This document shows, one piece after another, positions 7,251-13,948 of a stretch of DNA of 34,222 bases. Each line of letters begins with the position of its first letter. Within the stretch, counting starts at the first letter, position 1. The DNA lies in assembly GCA_018818265.1 (NCBI GenBank), contig JAHISN010000064.1, forward strand, positions 1-34,222, in the 5' to 3' direction. Origin of the DNA: Patescibacteria group bacterium. Its GTDB lineage: Bacteria > Patescibacteriota > 4484-211. The notes under the pieces were generated by a model. That model saw only the letters and a list, made by a program, of their open reading frames with translations. It searched no databases and had not been told where the DNA came from. The position numbers were made by a program, and so were the translations under genes.

Positions 7251-7882
7251 TTATTTTACACCAAGATGGCTTCCTTTCGCCAATGATCGTTTAAAATTTT
7301 CAAAGGAATTAACATCTAACCTTTCGGGGTGGTCTGTTTCTGAGAAGAGTCTTTTTCTGAGTTCTTTTGGGTCTGATTGTGTTGCTACTGACTGAATTAT
7401 AATATTATCTTTTCGTCTGTCTGAAATAATATCCAAAAAAATCACCCCCTCATAAAAGCCAATATCATTTATAGCGTCCCACCCATACTCGGAAGAAATT
7501 ATGTCGATTATTGTGTAGACGGTGTATTCTGCACCTCTATCTTTGGTTTCTCCTTTAGGGTGAACTCTTTTTTTAGCTTTTCTATCGCCTCAATAAACCT
7601 ATTTTCTTTTATAACGGCAATAAAAATGTCAATTAAGTCGCTCATTCCATATTCATTCAGTTTTTCTACACTTATGCTGGTAGCTTCTGAAAAGATAGCA
7701 ATAACGTCTGGTAAACAATTCACAATAATCTCTGGGGCTAATTCAAACAATTCGTCATTCTTTTTCCCACTAATATCATTAAAATATTTTGGCAATACTT
7801 TTATTTTCTTTAATAGGTCTGGGTATTTTCTTATCGGGATAACTTTAATTTGCACTACTGAGTTCTGTATTTTTAATTCCAT
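7251..7882 (-). CDS. Tail assembly chaperone GT fusion made by -1 frameshift
   Basis: Reading the G frame to the slippery A AAA AAA at 7574-7568 and then shifting back one base opens a frame that runs without stops to 7251. The joined product is about 210 residues: 105 from G and 105 from the new frame. The new part begins RVHPKGETKDRG and contains YGWDAINDIGFYEGVIFLD, a helical segment in the position of the lambda T domain. It ends SLAKGSHLGVK. In the ORF track this part appears as a separate 64-residue ORF starting with GTG. In lambda-like phages G and GT coat the tape measure and recruit tail tube subunits at a fixed ratio. Position between tail tube and tape measure, the direction of shift and the heptamer all agree. 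Confidence 0.8.
7508..7882 (-). CDS. Tail assembly chaperone G
   Basis: This 124-residue protein is the zero-frame product of the chaperone pair. It is acidic and mostly helical, with VQIKVIPIRKYPDLLKKIKVLPKY near the N-terminus and LPDVIAIFSEATSISVEKLNEYG in the middle, a layout common to gpG-like proteins. The gene lies between the tail tube and the tape measure. After the slippery run it adds EFTLKEKPKIEVQNTPSTQ and stops at 7508. The start has no clear Shine-Dalgarno. It probably binds the tape measure during tail assembly and is absent from the mature virion. Confidence 0.75.
   Translation of the reverse strand: MELKIQNSVVQIKVIPIRKYPDLLKKIKVLPKYFNDISGKKNDELFELAPEIIVNCLPDVIAIFSEATSISVEKLNEYGMSDLIDIFIAVIKENRFIEAIEKLKKEFTLKEKPKIEVQNTPSTQ
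7568..7574 (-). promoter_or_regulatory. Programmed -1 ribosomal frameshift site (A AAA AAA)
   Basis: The minus strand reads CTA AAA AAA GAG in the G frame, so the seven A residues fit X XXY YYZ exactly. The -1 frame is open on both sides of this point and carries the T-like domain. A downstream stimulatory structure was not established. Confidence 0.82.
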
Positions 7883-7914
7883 AATTTCTGACCACTAAGG
7901 GTACTTATAAAAAA

Positions 7915-8424
7915 TTAAGCGGTGGAATCACCAATGAAACCAAGGTAATTACCATCAGATTTGCTTTCGTCTAAAAGGGCTTCGAAAGTAACCTCAATTA
8001 TTTTCTCTTCATCAATCATGTGTTTTAGGGCAACGGTTGAAGCAACCACGGCCTTATGAATCACGATATCGTGCCTTCGAGTACCTTCACTAATTGGGTG
8101 GAGTACAAGTTCTTTTGCCTCTGTAGAGCCAACTTTACCTGCATTTGCGCCAATAGTTAATCTTGCGTCGGCCGCACCAGCCTTACTACCAAAAGGCATT
8201 CCCACTTTTAGGTTAGCCAGTGTGTATTCTGCAAGGGGTATTTTGGCTGATAACTTTTCACCGATTAGATATTTTTCGACTGCTGTTTCGCCATATTTAT
8301 CGACTGAGACGTCTTTGAATGAGGGTTCGTAAGAAACCTCGACGCCACCTTTGGTGTGACCAAGATCAACACCGTTGAAAGAAACGCTACAAACACCGAG
8401 TTCGACATTAGTTATATCAGACAT
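7915..8424 (-). CDS. Major tail (tube) protein
   Basis: This 169-residue protein resembles the tail tube proteins of siphophages. The N-terminus has VELGVCSVSFNGVDLGHTKGGVEVSYEP, the beta-hairpin pattern of this family, and the middle has KLSAKIPLAEYTLANL. The C-terminus EVTFEALLDESKSDGNYLGFIGD closes a beta-sandwich. It polymerises into hexameric rings around the tape measure. The gene lies between the terminator/Com-like pair and the tail chaperones, the expected place. The start is preceded by GAAGGTGA, a usable Shine-Dalgarno sequence. Confidence 0.85.
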   Translation of the reverse strand: MSDITNVELGVCSVSFNGVDLGHTKGGVEVSYEPSFKDVSVDKYGETAVEKYLIGEKLSAKIPLAEYTLANLKVGMPFGSKAGAADARLTIGANAGKVGSTEAKELVLHPISEGTRRHDIVIHKAVVASTVALKHMIDEEKIIEVTFEALLDESKSDGNYLGFIGDSTA

Positions 8425-8426
8425 AT

Positions 8427-8633
8427 TTATTCACCTTCTTTTTTAATAATTTTTAACACTTCTATTTTACCTGTTTTCTTCCATTCATTCAAATCAGTAA
8501 AGTTAAAATGGTTTACCTCACCACATCGTGGGCAGATATAACAGATTTTACCCTTGACTCTTTCGTAGCAGATTAATTTTCGACAAGTAGTACATCTCAA
8601 TTCCCTATATAACTCATTATTGATTTCGATCAT
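8427..8633 (-). CDS. Com-like zinc-ribbon protein
   Basis: This 68-residue protein has a four-cysteine zinc site: Cys14-x2-Cys17 (RCTTCRKLICYERVKG) and Cys34-x2-Cys37 (ICPRCGEVNHFNF). The pattern RC..C.KL......G.I...CPRCG.VN matches the Com family named after phage Mu Com, an RNA-binding activator of mom translation. Members are common in phage genomes. It overlaps the upstream terminator gene by 4 bp and ends just before the tail tube gene. It may bind RNA or nucleic acid and tune a neighbouring gene, but no mom-like gene is present in this window, so the target is unknown. Confidence 0.7.
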   Translation of the reverse strand: MIEINNELYRELRCTTCRKLICYERVKGKICYICPRCGEVNHFNFTDLNEWKKTGKIEVLKIIKKEGE

Positions 8634-9013
8634 CTAGTTCTGGTTTGAAAATTAATAGAGAACATATCAAAACCATTAAGATCTCTCCCTATATGCCCAC
8701 CCTCACTTAACGCAAGGACAAAGTAACAATATTGGCCACCAGTGACAAACTGTAAGTTACTTTTTTGGTGAAGTAATGATCTAATAAGATCGAGTTTGGT
8801 CTTACCCAAATCATAATCAGTACTTCTAATTAAAATCTGAAAAGTAGGTTCTTTTGTAGGTATATACTGATCTGGTTGAGAACCACCAGTGTCGAGAACG
8901 GCAATACAAGTATCTGGGGAATCTGGTAAAGTACCAACAAATATATTAGTTGCCACTGTGCCTACCCCGTTGCTGGCTAAATAGTCAGCTATATTATCAA
9001 TTAAGTGACTCAT
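8630..9013 (-). CDS. Tail terminator / minor capsid protein
   Basis: This 127-residue protein fits the family of phage minor capsid proteins that act as tail terminators. It has an N-terminal helix (LIDNIADYLASNG), then a strand with CIAVLDTGGSQPDQYIPTKEPTFQILIRS and a following helix KTKLDLIRSLLHQK. It ends with FSINFQTRTR. The terminator caps the tail tube and connects it to the head. Its order after the HK97 gp10-like gene and before the tail tube supports the call. It overlaps both neighbours by 4 bp. Confidence 0.75.
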   Translation of the reverse strand: MSHLIDNIADYLASNGVGTVATNIFVGTLPDSPDTCIAVLDTGGSQPDQYIPTKEPTFQILIRSTDYDLGKTKLDLIRSLLHQKSNLQFVTGGQYCYFVLALSEGGHIGRDLNGFDMFSINFQTRTR

Positions 9014-9381
9014 TTAAAGATGTCTCCGACTAAATTAGTATAAATGTTTTTAAAAATGTTTAGGTTGTTTTTTAAAGGATCTTCAAGATATTTACCCTTC
9101 CTTCCGTTTTTAAAATTATACTGAGGGTTCTCGTGCAACCTCGAAGCATATACTTTATTATAACCCACCAGCCTCTCCTGTTCATTATCGCCTTTTTCTA
9201 CATGCCCACTACTCTGTAGCGCCCCTGTATCTAAGGGTACTTCTCCTTGACTCAATCTTAAAACTTCGTTGGCAATCTTTTCAACGGCCTCACCACTTTT
9301 TAGGCGGGTAAGTCTCGTCAACCTCTCAACACCACTCTTTAGACCATCTAAATTTAACTCTATGTAGAAGTTTCCAGCCAT
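9010..9381 (-). CDS. HK97 gp10-like head-tail protein
   Basis: This 123-residue protein matches the HK97 gp10 family. It has an N-terminal helix (LDGLKSGVERLTRLTRLKSGEAVEKIANEVLRLSQ), then VPLDTGALQSSGHVE, which is the family's most characteristic stretch, and YASRLHENPQYNF. The protein is needed to join heads and tails. It overlaps the upstream adaptor gene by 22 bp and the downstream terminator by 4 bp, so the connector genes form one translationally coupled block. Confidence 0.8.
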   Translation of the reverse strand: MAGNFYIELNLDGLKSGVERLTRLTRLKSGEAVEKIANEVLRLSQGEVPLDTGALQSSGHVEKGDNEQERLVGYNKVYASRLHENPQYNFKNGRKGKYLEDPLKNNLNIFKNIYTNLVGDIFK

Positions 9382-9689
9382 TTTATTAACTCCAACTTTA
9401 AATGGTTAATGTTACCCTCTCCGTCAATAGCTTCACTTTTTGAATAGACTTTATAATTGTCCGAACCGTAAGTTATCTTGTCGTTAATATTTATAGATAA
9501 AGAACCCTTGCAATAAACAATTGCTTCAATAGTAACCAACTGGCCGTTTGGCAGTAGCTTCTCTTTGTTCTTTTTTTGAAACCTAGCGTTTTGGTCAGTG
9601 CCAGTTCCAAATGTAGCCCTACCATATCTATTGTTGGCAGTCTTTGTAGCTACTGTTATTGTTTGATTGAAAAACCCTACAGGATTCAT
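9360..9689 (-). CDS. Head-tail adaptor (stopper-like) protein
   Basis: This 109-residue protein is small and beta-rich, like SPP1 gp16-type head completion proteins. It starts MNPVGFFNQTITVATKTANNRYGRATFGTG, followed by ARFQKKNKEKLLPNGQLVTIEAIVY, and then DKITYGSDNYKVYSKSEAID. These are the usual elements of the family: N-terminal strand, mid-region describing material added by the adaptor, and final strands around YKVY. It follows the connector gene with a 4-bp overlap. It probably closes the head opening after DNA packaging. Confidence 0.75.
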   Translation of the reverse strand: MNPVGFFNQTITVATKTANNRYGRATFGTGTDQNARFQKKNKEKLLPNGQLVTIEAIVYCKGSLSININDKITYGSDNYKVYSKSEAIDGEGNINHLKLELIKWLETST

Positions 9690-10363
9690 ACCTCTATTTC
9701 TCCGACAATGTTCCTAATTCCATTTAGAAGCATTTTAGCTTTTGGGGCAATTAGATCATTGATACGATTTCCAGTACCAGACTTGCTATAAGAATAATCA
9801 CCAATTGACTCACTTTGTATGTTTGCCTTGTTAGTAGAAAAGAAACTATCTCCCATGTTTATTTTATATTCTACTTGGCAGGCAACCGCTCTTTTTAATT
9901 TCTCGGGAATAAATTTGTACCAAGTGTTTGGCACATTCTCACTATCAAAATGAGCGTCTTCTAATCTTGGAAATTTACCTAACTGAAAGATTCTATAATA
10001 AGAAGTACTATCTAGGGACACACTAAATTCTTCTGTGGTTAGCACTCCTGCCAGTGTACTGCTAAGACACATCTTTCTCTCTCCCTGACCAATTCCGCCT
10101 ATAATTTCAACCATACAGTATTTAAAATAGTCTTTTTGAAACAAGTTCTGATGTTTAGTTTGTAGTGTCAAAGATGTGGTAGAGCCACCCGTCGCCATCC
10201 CCCTGTATTCTACTTCAATCGCCTTGTCTTGAAACCCGACATAAGCGTCAATTAATTCCTCCGCCTGCGATATTTGATCTTCCGCTTCATCGTCATCTAT
10301 TACCGTGATATCGGCAAATTCTTCCAGTTCTGCGATTGTAAGATAATTTCTTTTACTAGCCAT
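9686..10363 (-). CDS. Head-tail connector protein (gp6/gp15-like)
   Basis: This 225-residue protein is probably the first connector ring bound to the portal. The N-terminus is helical (YLTIAELEEFADITVIDDDEAEDQISQAEELIDAYVGFQD), as in gp6-like connectors. A beta-rich insert follows (LTLQTKHQNLFQKDYFKYCMVEIIGG), then a helix LKRAVACQVEYKINMG. The C-terminal IQSESIGDYSYSKSGTG is a typical closing motif of the family. It overlaps the LamG/Ser-Pro gene by 8 bp and the adaptor gene by 4 bp. The beta insert makes it longer than the usual members. Confidence 0.75.
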   Translation of the reverse strand: MASKRNYLTIAELEEFADITVIDDDEAEDQISQAEELIDAYVGFQDKAIEVEYRGMATGGSTTSLTLQTKHQNLFQKDYFKYCMVEIIGGIGQGERKMCLSSTLAGVLTTEEFSVSLDSTSYYRIFQLGKFPRLEDAHFDSENVPNTWYKFIPEKLKRAVACQVEYKINMGDSFFSTNKANIQSESIGDYSYSKSGTGNRINDLIAPKAKMLLNGIRNIVGEIEV

Positions 10364-13300
10364 TTTTATATATCCAATTTTTAGTTAATTTATTATACCA
10401 TTTGAAATTGTTCGGTTGTTGGAAGGTCGTATCGTTTTTGTTTTCCCATTTATCTTTAGCCCCGAGATCGCTGACAAACTGAGTGTTGTTTTTTTCATAC
10501 CATTGTTGCTTAGGTGAAGGACTCGGTGAGAATGATGAGGATGGACTTAGTGAAGGTGATTGAGATGGAGAGGCCGATGAACTTGGTGATTCACTAGGTG
10601 ATTGTGACGGAGAAACAGAACTTGAGGGGGATTGGCTCGGACTAATAGAAGGACTTTGGCTCGGACTTGTGGATGAGGACGGTGAAACACTTGGTGAAAC
10701 AGACGGACTGCCCGAAGGGCTAGCTGATGAAGAAGGTGATTTGCTTGGCGACTCGCTTGGGGAAGCTGACTGGGAAACACTAGACGACGGTGATAATGAG
10801 GGAGAGATAGAAGGACTGGCGGACGGAGAAGATGACGATGATGTACTTGAGGACGGAGAAAGGCTGGCGCTATTAGAAGATGATGGACTAGCTGATGGGG
10901 ACACGGAAGATGACGGACTTAAAGACGGACTGCTCGAAGAACTGGGTGATAATGATGATGACGGGGAAACGGATGGGGATTCAGATGAAGAGGGACTTTT
11001 GGAGGGACTTTCTGACGAACTTGGAGACACTGACGGTGACTCACTTGGTGACTCGGATGGAGAAATTGAAGATGATGGAGATAGGCTGGGTGACTCACTT
11101 GGGGAAACGCTTGACGATTCACTAGAAATTTCCGACGGAGAAACACTACTAGACGGGCTTAAAGAGGGTGAGACTGATGAAGAAGGTGAACTAGAGGGGC
11201 TCTCACTTGGAGACGATGAGGGGGAGGTTGATGGTGAGTTTGACGGGCTCTCACTAGGAGACTGCGAAGAACTTGGACTTACTGACGGACTAACAGACGG
11301 CGACTCTGACGGAGACACGCTAGAAGATGGGGACGAGCTTGGACTTTCGGACGGGGATTCAGACGGAGAAACAGAACTACTTGGTGACAAACTAGGTGAA
11401 GCCGAAGACGACGGCGAGACAGATGGCGAGATAGACGGAGAATTAGATGGAGAATTTGACGGGGAAACAGATGAACTTGGGCTGGTAGAAGGTGATTGCG
11501 AAGAACTGGGGCTCAAAGAGGCGCTAGGACTTAAACTAGGTGACTGAGAAGAAGAAGGTGACAAGCTTGGGGAAGTTGATGAGCTCGGGGACTCGCTCGG
11601 ACTTTCACTTGATGATTCACTGGGACTTTCCGAACTTGAAGGAGATAGTGAAGGTGATTGGGAAGGAGAGTTGCTAGGGCTACTAGAAGGACTTAACGAC
11701 GGGCTTTGGCTTGGAGATTCACTAGGACTAACTGATGTCGATGGTGAGGTTGAAGGACTTTCCGAAGGGCTAACCGACGGTGAGATTGAACTGCTGGGTG
11801 AGAGGCTTGGAGATTCTGATGGTGATTCACTAGAGCTTGGAGAAAGCGAAGGAGACACCGAAGGACTTTCGGAGGGGCTCACCGAACTACTAGGGCTTAA
11901 AGAAGGTGACTCGCTGGGACTTTCAGAAGGACTTTCACTAGAACTCGGAGAAAGAGAGGGGGATTCAGATGGCGACAAAGAAGGGGAGATAGAACTTGAA
12001 GGGCTTGTACTCGGGCTTTCGCTCGGTGAAGTACTGGGAGATTCACTGGCAGACGGAGATAAGGAAGGGGATTCTGATGGAGATTGCGAGGGAGAGTTTG
12101 AAGAACTAGGACTTAAACTAGGGCTAGTAGAGGGAGAATTTGAAGGAGACTGTGAACTAGAGGGACTCAAAGAAGGGCTAACACTTGGGCTATTACTGGG
12201 AGAGATACTAGAACTTGGGCTTCGTGAGGGAGAATTAGAGGATGACGGACTACGACTAGGAGAGTTGGATGAAGAAGGACTAATAGACGGTGAATTTGAG
12301 GGAGAGGTGGAAGGACTGTTTGATGAGGATGGGGATAAACTAGGACTTTGAGAAGGGGAAAGAGATGGGGACAAGCTAGAACTAGGGGACAATGAGGGAC
12401 TTTGAGAAGAACTAGGGCTTGGTGAAGGCGACTCTGACGGGCTTTGGCTTGGAGAAGTAGACGGAGATTCGCTAGAACTTGGTGATAAAGATGGAGAAGC
12501 TGAGGGTGAGGCTGATGGACTTGGAGAATTTATAGTTCCGTCATAAAGACTTCCGATTTCGTCAGAAGTTAAGATTCGACTAAAAACAGCCAATTCATCC
12601 AAAACTGCGTCAAGCCCAACAGTTGCCTCTGTGCTTGCACCAACACAAAAAGTTGCCGTGCTATTATAGACAGTAGTCCCTATACCTCCCTGAACCAAAG
12701 TTCCTGCCTCACCAACACCGTTTTTGTAAAAAGTGCATGAATCTGAACTTATGTCAAAAGTCACTGCAACATGTGTCCATCTGCCTGTTGACACCGTAGA
12801 CGTACTTTTTAATTGGATTGCATGTCCACCAGACCAGTCGTTAGTACCATTATCTGTAACACTAACGTACAATTTATTATCGGAGTTTATAAAAAACAAA
12901 TAAGCTCTCTGGTTAGATGTGCCGTTCCACTTACCACATATATACCCGATACCAGTGGCGGTTTTTTTTATCCATGCTGAGATTGTAAAATCGCCAGACA
13001 AATCTAAATCAGTCTGTGAACCATCTGATATGTAAGCATATTGTGCCGAAGACAAAACCAAATTTAGTCCTTTTCCGAAAAAACCAGTTACATAAGACGG
13101 AGAACCAGAAAGGGTTAAATCATTGTTATTTTCGGTTGTGTCCAATGAATTGTCTTCGAATCTCCAATATCCAGCCAGATTATCATCATTCAACAGTCCA
13201 GTAGTGTTTAATTCTACTGAATTTATTGTACCATCATAAATACTGGCTACTTGGTCAGACGATAAGGCAAGCCCGTTAAAAACAGCCACATCGTCAAGTG

Positions 13301-13913
13301 ACCCAGTTACAAAAGAAATTGCCCCAGTGCTAAATGGGTCTCGACAACCAAACCGAACGACGTTTGTCGGGTCATACGAAGGGGCATTTGACCACGCCTT
13401 TGTTGTCTGAAGTGAACCATCGACGTAAATTTTCAAATTCGTTCCGTCCCATGTACCAGTAATCATGTGCCACCCACCATCGCAAACACTTGCCGTACCC
13501 ACGCACTGAGCCCAGTCCGTATTTTCAAGAGTGCCAGTATCTTTTCCTGAAACCAAGACTGCGTACCCAGAAGAATTTACATCTAACATAATTCCTGCGG
13601 TATTTGGTGTAACCGTATATGACGCAAAAATGGCCTGAATTGCTCCTGTTGTAGAGCTTTTTATCCAAGCATTAATCGAGAAGTTGCCCGTCGGCTTAAA
13701 ATCTGCATGGTCTGAAATTGAATACCCGTCATTACCATCTAAATCAACAGCCCCACCAAAAACACCATCCCCCTCCGCTGGGTCAGATATTGCCGTCAAA
13801 GTGTGACCTTGACTACTACTATCTGTAGTTAAAGCCCCAGATTCAAAACGATAATATGATTTGAGATATGTGCTATTAAAAAGACCTGTGGTTATGATTT
13901 CCGCTGAAGCCAT
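10356..13913 (-). CDS. Virion surface protein: two LamG domains, ~670-residue Ser-Pro repeat, Trp-rich C-terminus
   Basis: This 1185-residue protein has two concanavalin/LamG-like domains, at about residues 15-230 (YYRFESGAL..., FSINAWIKSS, GTWDGTNLKIYVDG) and 240-460 (GYWRFEDNSL, FTISAWIKK, LDELAVFSRILTSDEI). These folds usually bind glycans. Residues 464-1132 are Ser-Pro-Ser-x repeats with mucin-like composition. The last 50 residues hold three imperfect W-x-x-K-N motifs (QWYEKNNTQF, KWENKNDTTF, KWYNKLTKNW), possibly the virion anchor. The gene lies between the glycan island and the head-tail connector, with which it overlaps by 8 bp, so it may be a head or neck fibre. The gene directly upstream encodes a GT27-like glycosyltransferase, which could modify the repeat. 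TATAAT lies 5 nt before the ATG. Confidence 0.75.
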   Translation of the reverse strand: MASAEIITTGLFNSTYLKSYYRFESGALTTDSSSQGHTLTAISDPAEGDGVFGGAVDLDGNDGYSISDHADFKPTGNFSINAWIKSSTTGAIQAIFASYTVTPNTAGIMLDVNSSGYAVLVSGKDTGTLENTDWAQCVGTASVCDGGWHMITGTWDGTNLKIYVDGSLQTTKAWSNAPSYDPTNVVRFGCRDPFSTGAISFVTGSLDDVAVFNGLALSSDQVASIYDGTINSVELNTTGLLNDDNLAGYWRFEDNSLDTTENNNDLTLSGSPSYVTGFFGKGLNLVLSSAQYAYISDGSQTDLDLSGDFTISAWIKKTATGIGYICGKWNGTSNQRAYLFFINSDNKLYVSVTDNGTNDWSGGHAIQLKSTSTVSTGRWTHVAVTFDISSDSCTFYKNGVGEAGTLVQGGIGTTVYNSTATFCVGASTEATVGLDAVLDELAVFSRILTSDEIGSLYDGTINSPSPSASPSASPSLSPSSSESPSTSPSQSPSESPSPSPSSSQSPSLSPSSSLSPSLSPSQSPSLSPSSSNSPSTSPSNSPSISPSSSNSPSRSPSSSNSPSRSPSSSISPSNSPSVSPSLSPSSSQSPSNSPSTSPSLSPSSSNSPSQSPSESPSLSPSASESPSTSPSESPSTSPSSSISPSLSPSESPSLSPSSSESPSESPSESPSLSPSSSVSPSESPSVSPSLSPSSSESPSESPSLSPSSSISPSVSPSESPSTSPSTSVSPSESPSQSPSLSPSSSPSNSPSQSPSLSPSSSESPSESSSESPSESPSSSTSPSLSPSSSQSPSLSPSASLSPSSSQSPSTSPSSSVSPSNSPSNSPSISPSVSPSSSASPSLSPSSSVSPSESPSESPSSSPSSSVSPSESPSVSPSVSPSSSQSPSESPSNSPSTSPSSSPSESPSSSPSSSVSPSLSPSSSVSPSEISSESSSVSPSESPSLSPSSSISPSESPSESPSVSPSSSESPSKSPSSSESPSVSPSSSLSPSSSSSPSLSPSSSVSPSASPSSSNSASLSPSSSTSSSSSPSASPSISPSLSPSSSVSQSASPSESPSKSPSSSASPSGSPSVSPSVSPSSSTSPSQSPSISPSQSPSSSVSPSQSPSESPSSSASPSQSPSLSPSSSFSPSPSPKQQWYEKNNTQFVSDLGAKDKWENKNDTTFQQPNNFKWYNKLTKNWIYKNG
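10517..12528 (-). repeat. Large Ser-Pro-Ser-x coding repeat (about 2.0 kb)
   Basis: About 670 codons encode SPS-x units, where x is S, L, E, V, Q, N, T, A, I, K, R or G. Longer motifs such as SPSLSPSSSxSPS recur. Serine codons mix TCN and AGY and proline codons vary, so few exact DNA copies remain. The repeat produces long false ORFs on the plus strand rich in D, G, E and L. Strong protein-level periodicity with varied DNA points to selection on the amino-acid pattern. Confidence 0.9.
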
Positions 13914-13918
13914 AATTA

Positions 13919-13948
13919 ATTATACCTTTTCTCTCGGTCTTATCCCAA
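13919..13948 (-). promoter_or_regulatory. Putative promoter before the LamG/Ser-Pro gene
   Basis: The minus strand reads TTGGGA, an 18-nt spacer, TATAAT, five bases (TAATT) and the ATG. The -10 box is a perfect consensus. There is no good Shine-Dalgarno between it and the start, so the mRNA may be leaderless. The -35 lies inside the end of the upstream glycosyltransferase gene. Confidence 0.4.

Noticed and set aside
10669-12351. Long plus-strand ORFs of 292 and 226 residues rich in D, G, E and L
   Set aside because: They are the reverse strand of the Ser/Pro repeat, where few stop codons can occur. They have no ribosome site and no other plus-strand gene is near.
10517-12528. CRISPR array
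   Set aside because: The periodicity is 12 bp, in frame with a coding repeat, with no conserved direct repeats of 25-40 bp, no unique spacers and no cas genes.
10517-12528. Diversity-generating retroelement variable region
   Set aside because: No reverse transcriptase, template repeat or adenine-specific variation was seen, and the low complexity explains the pattern.
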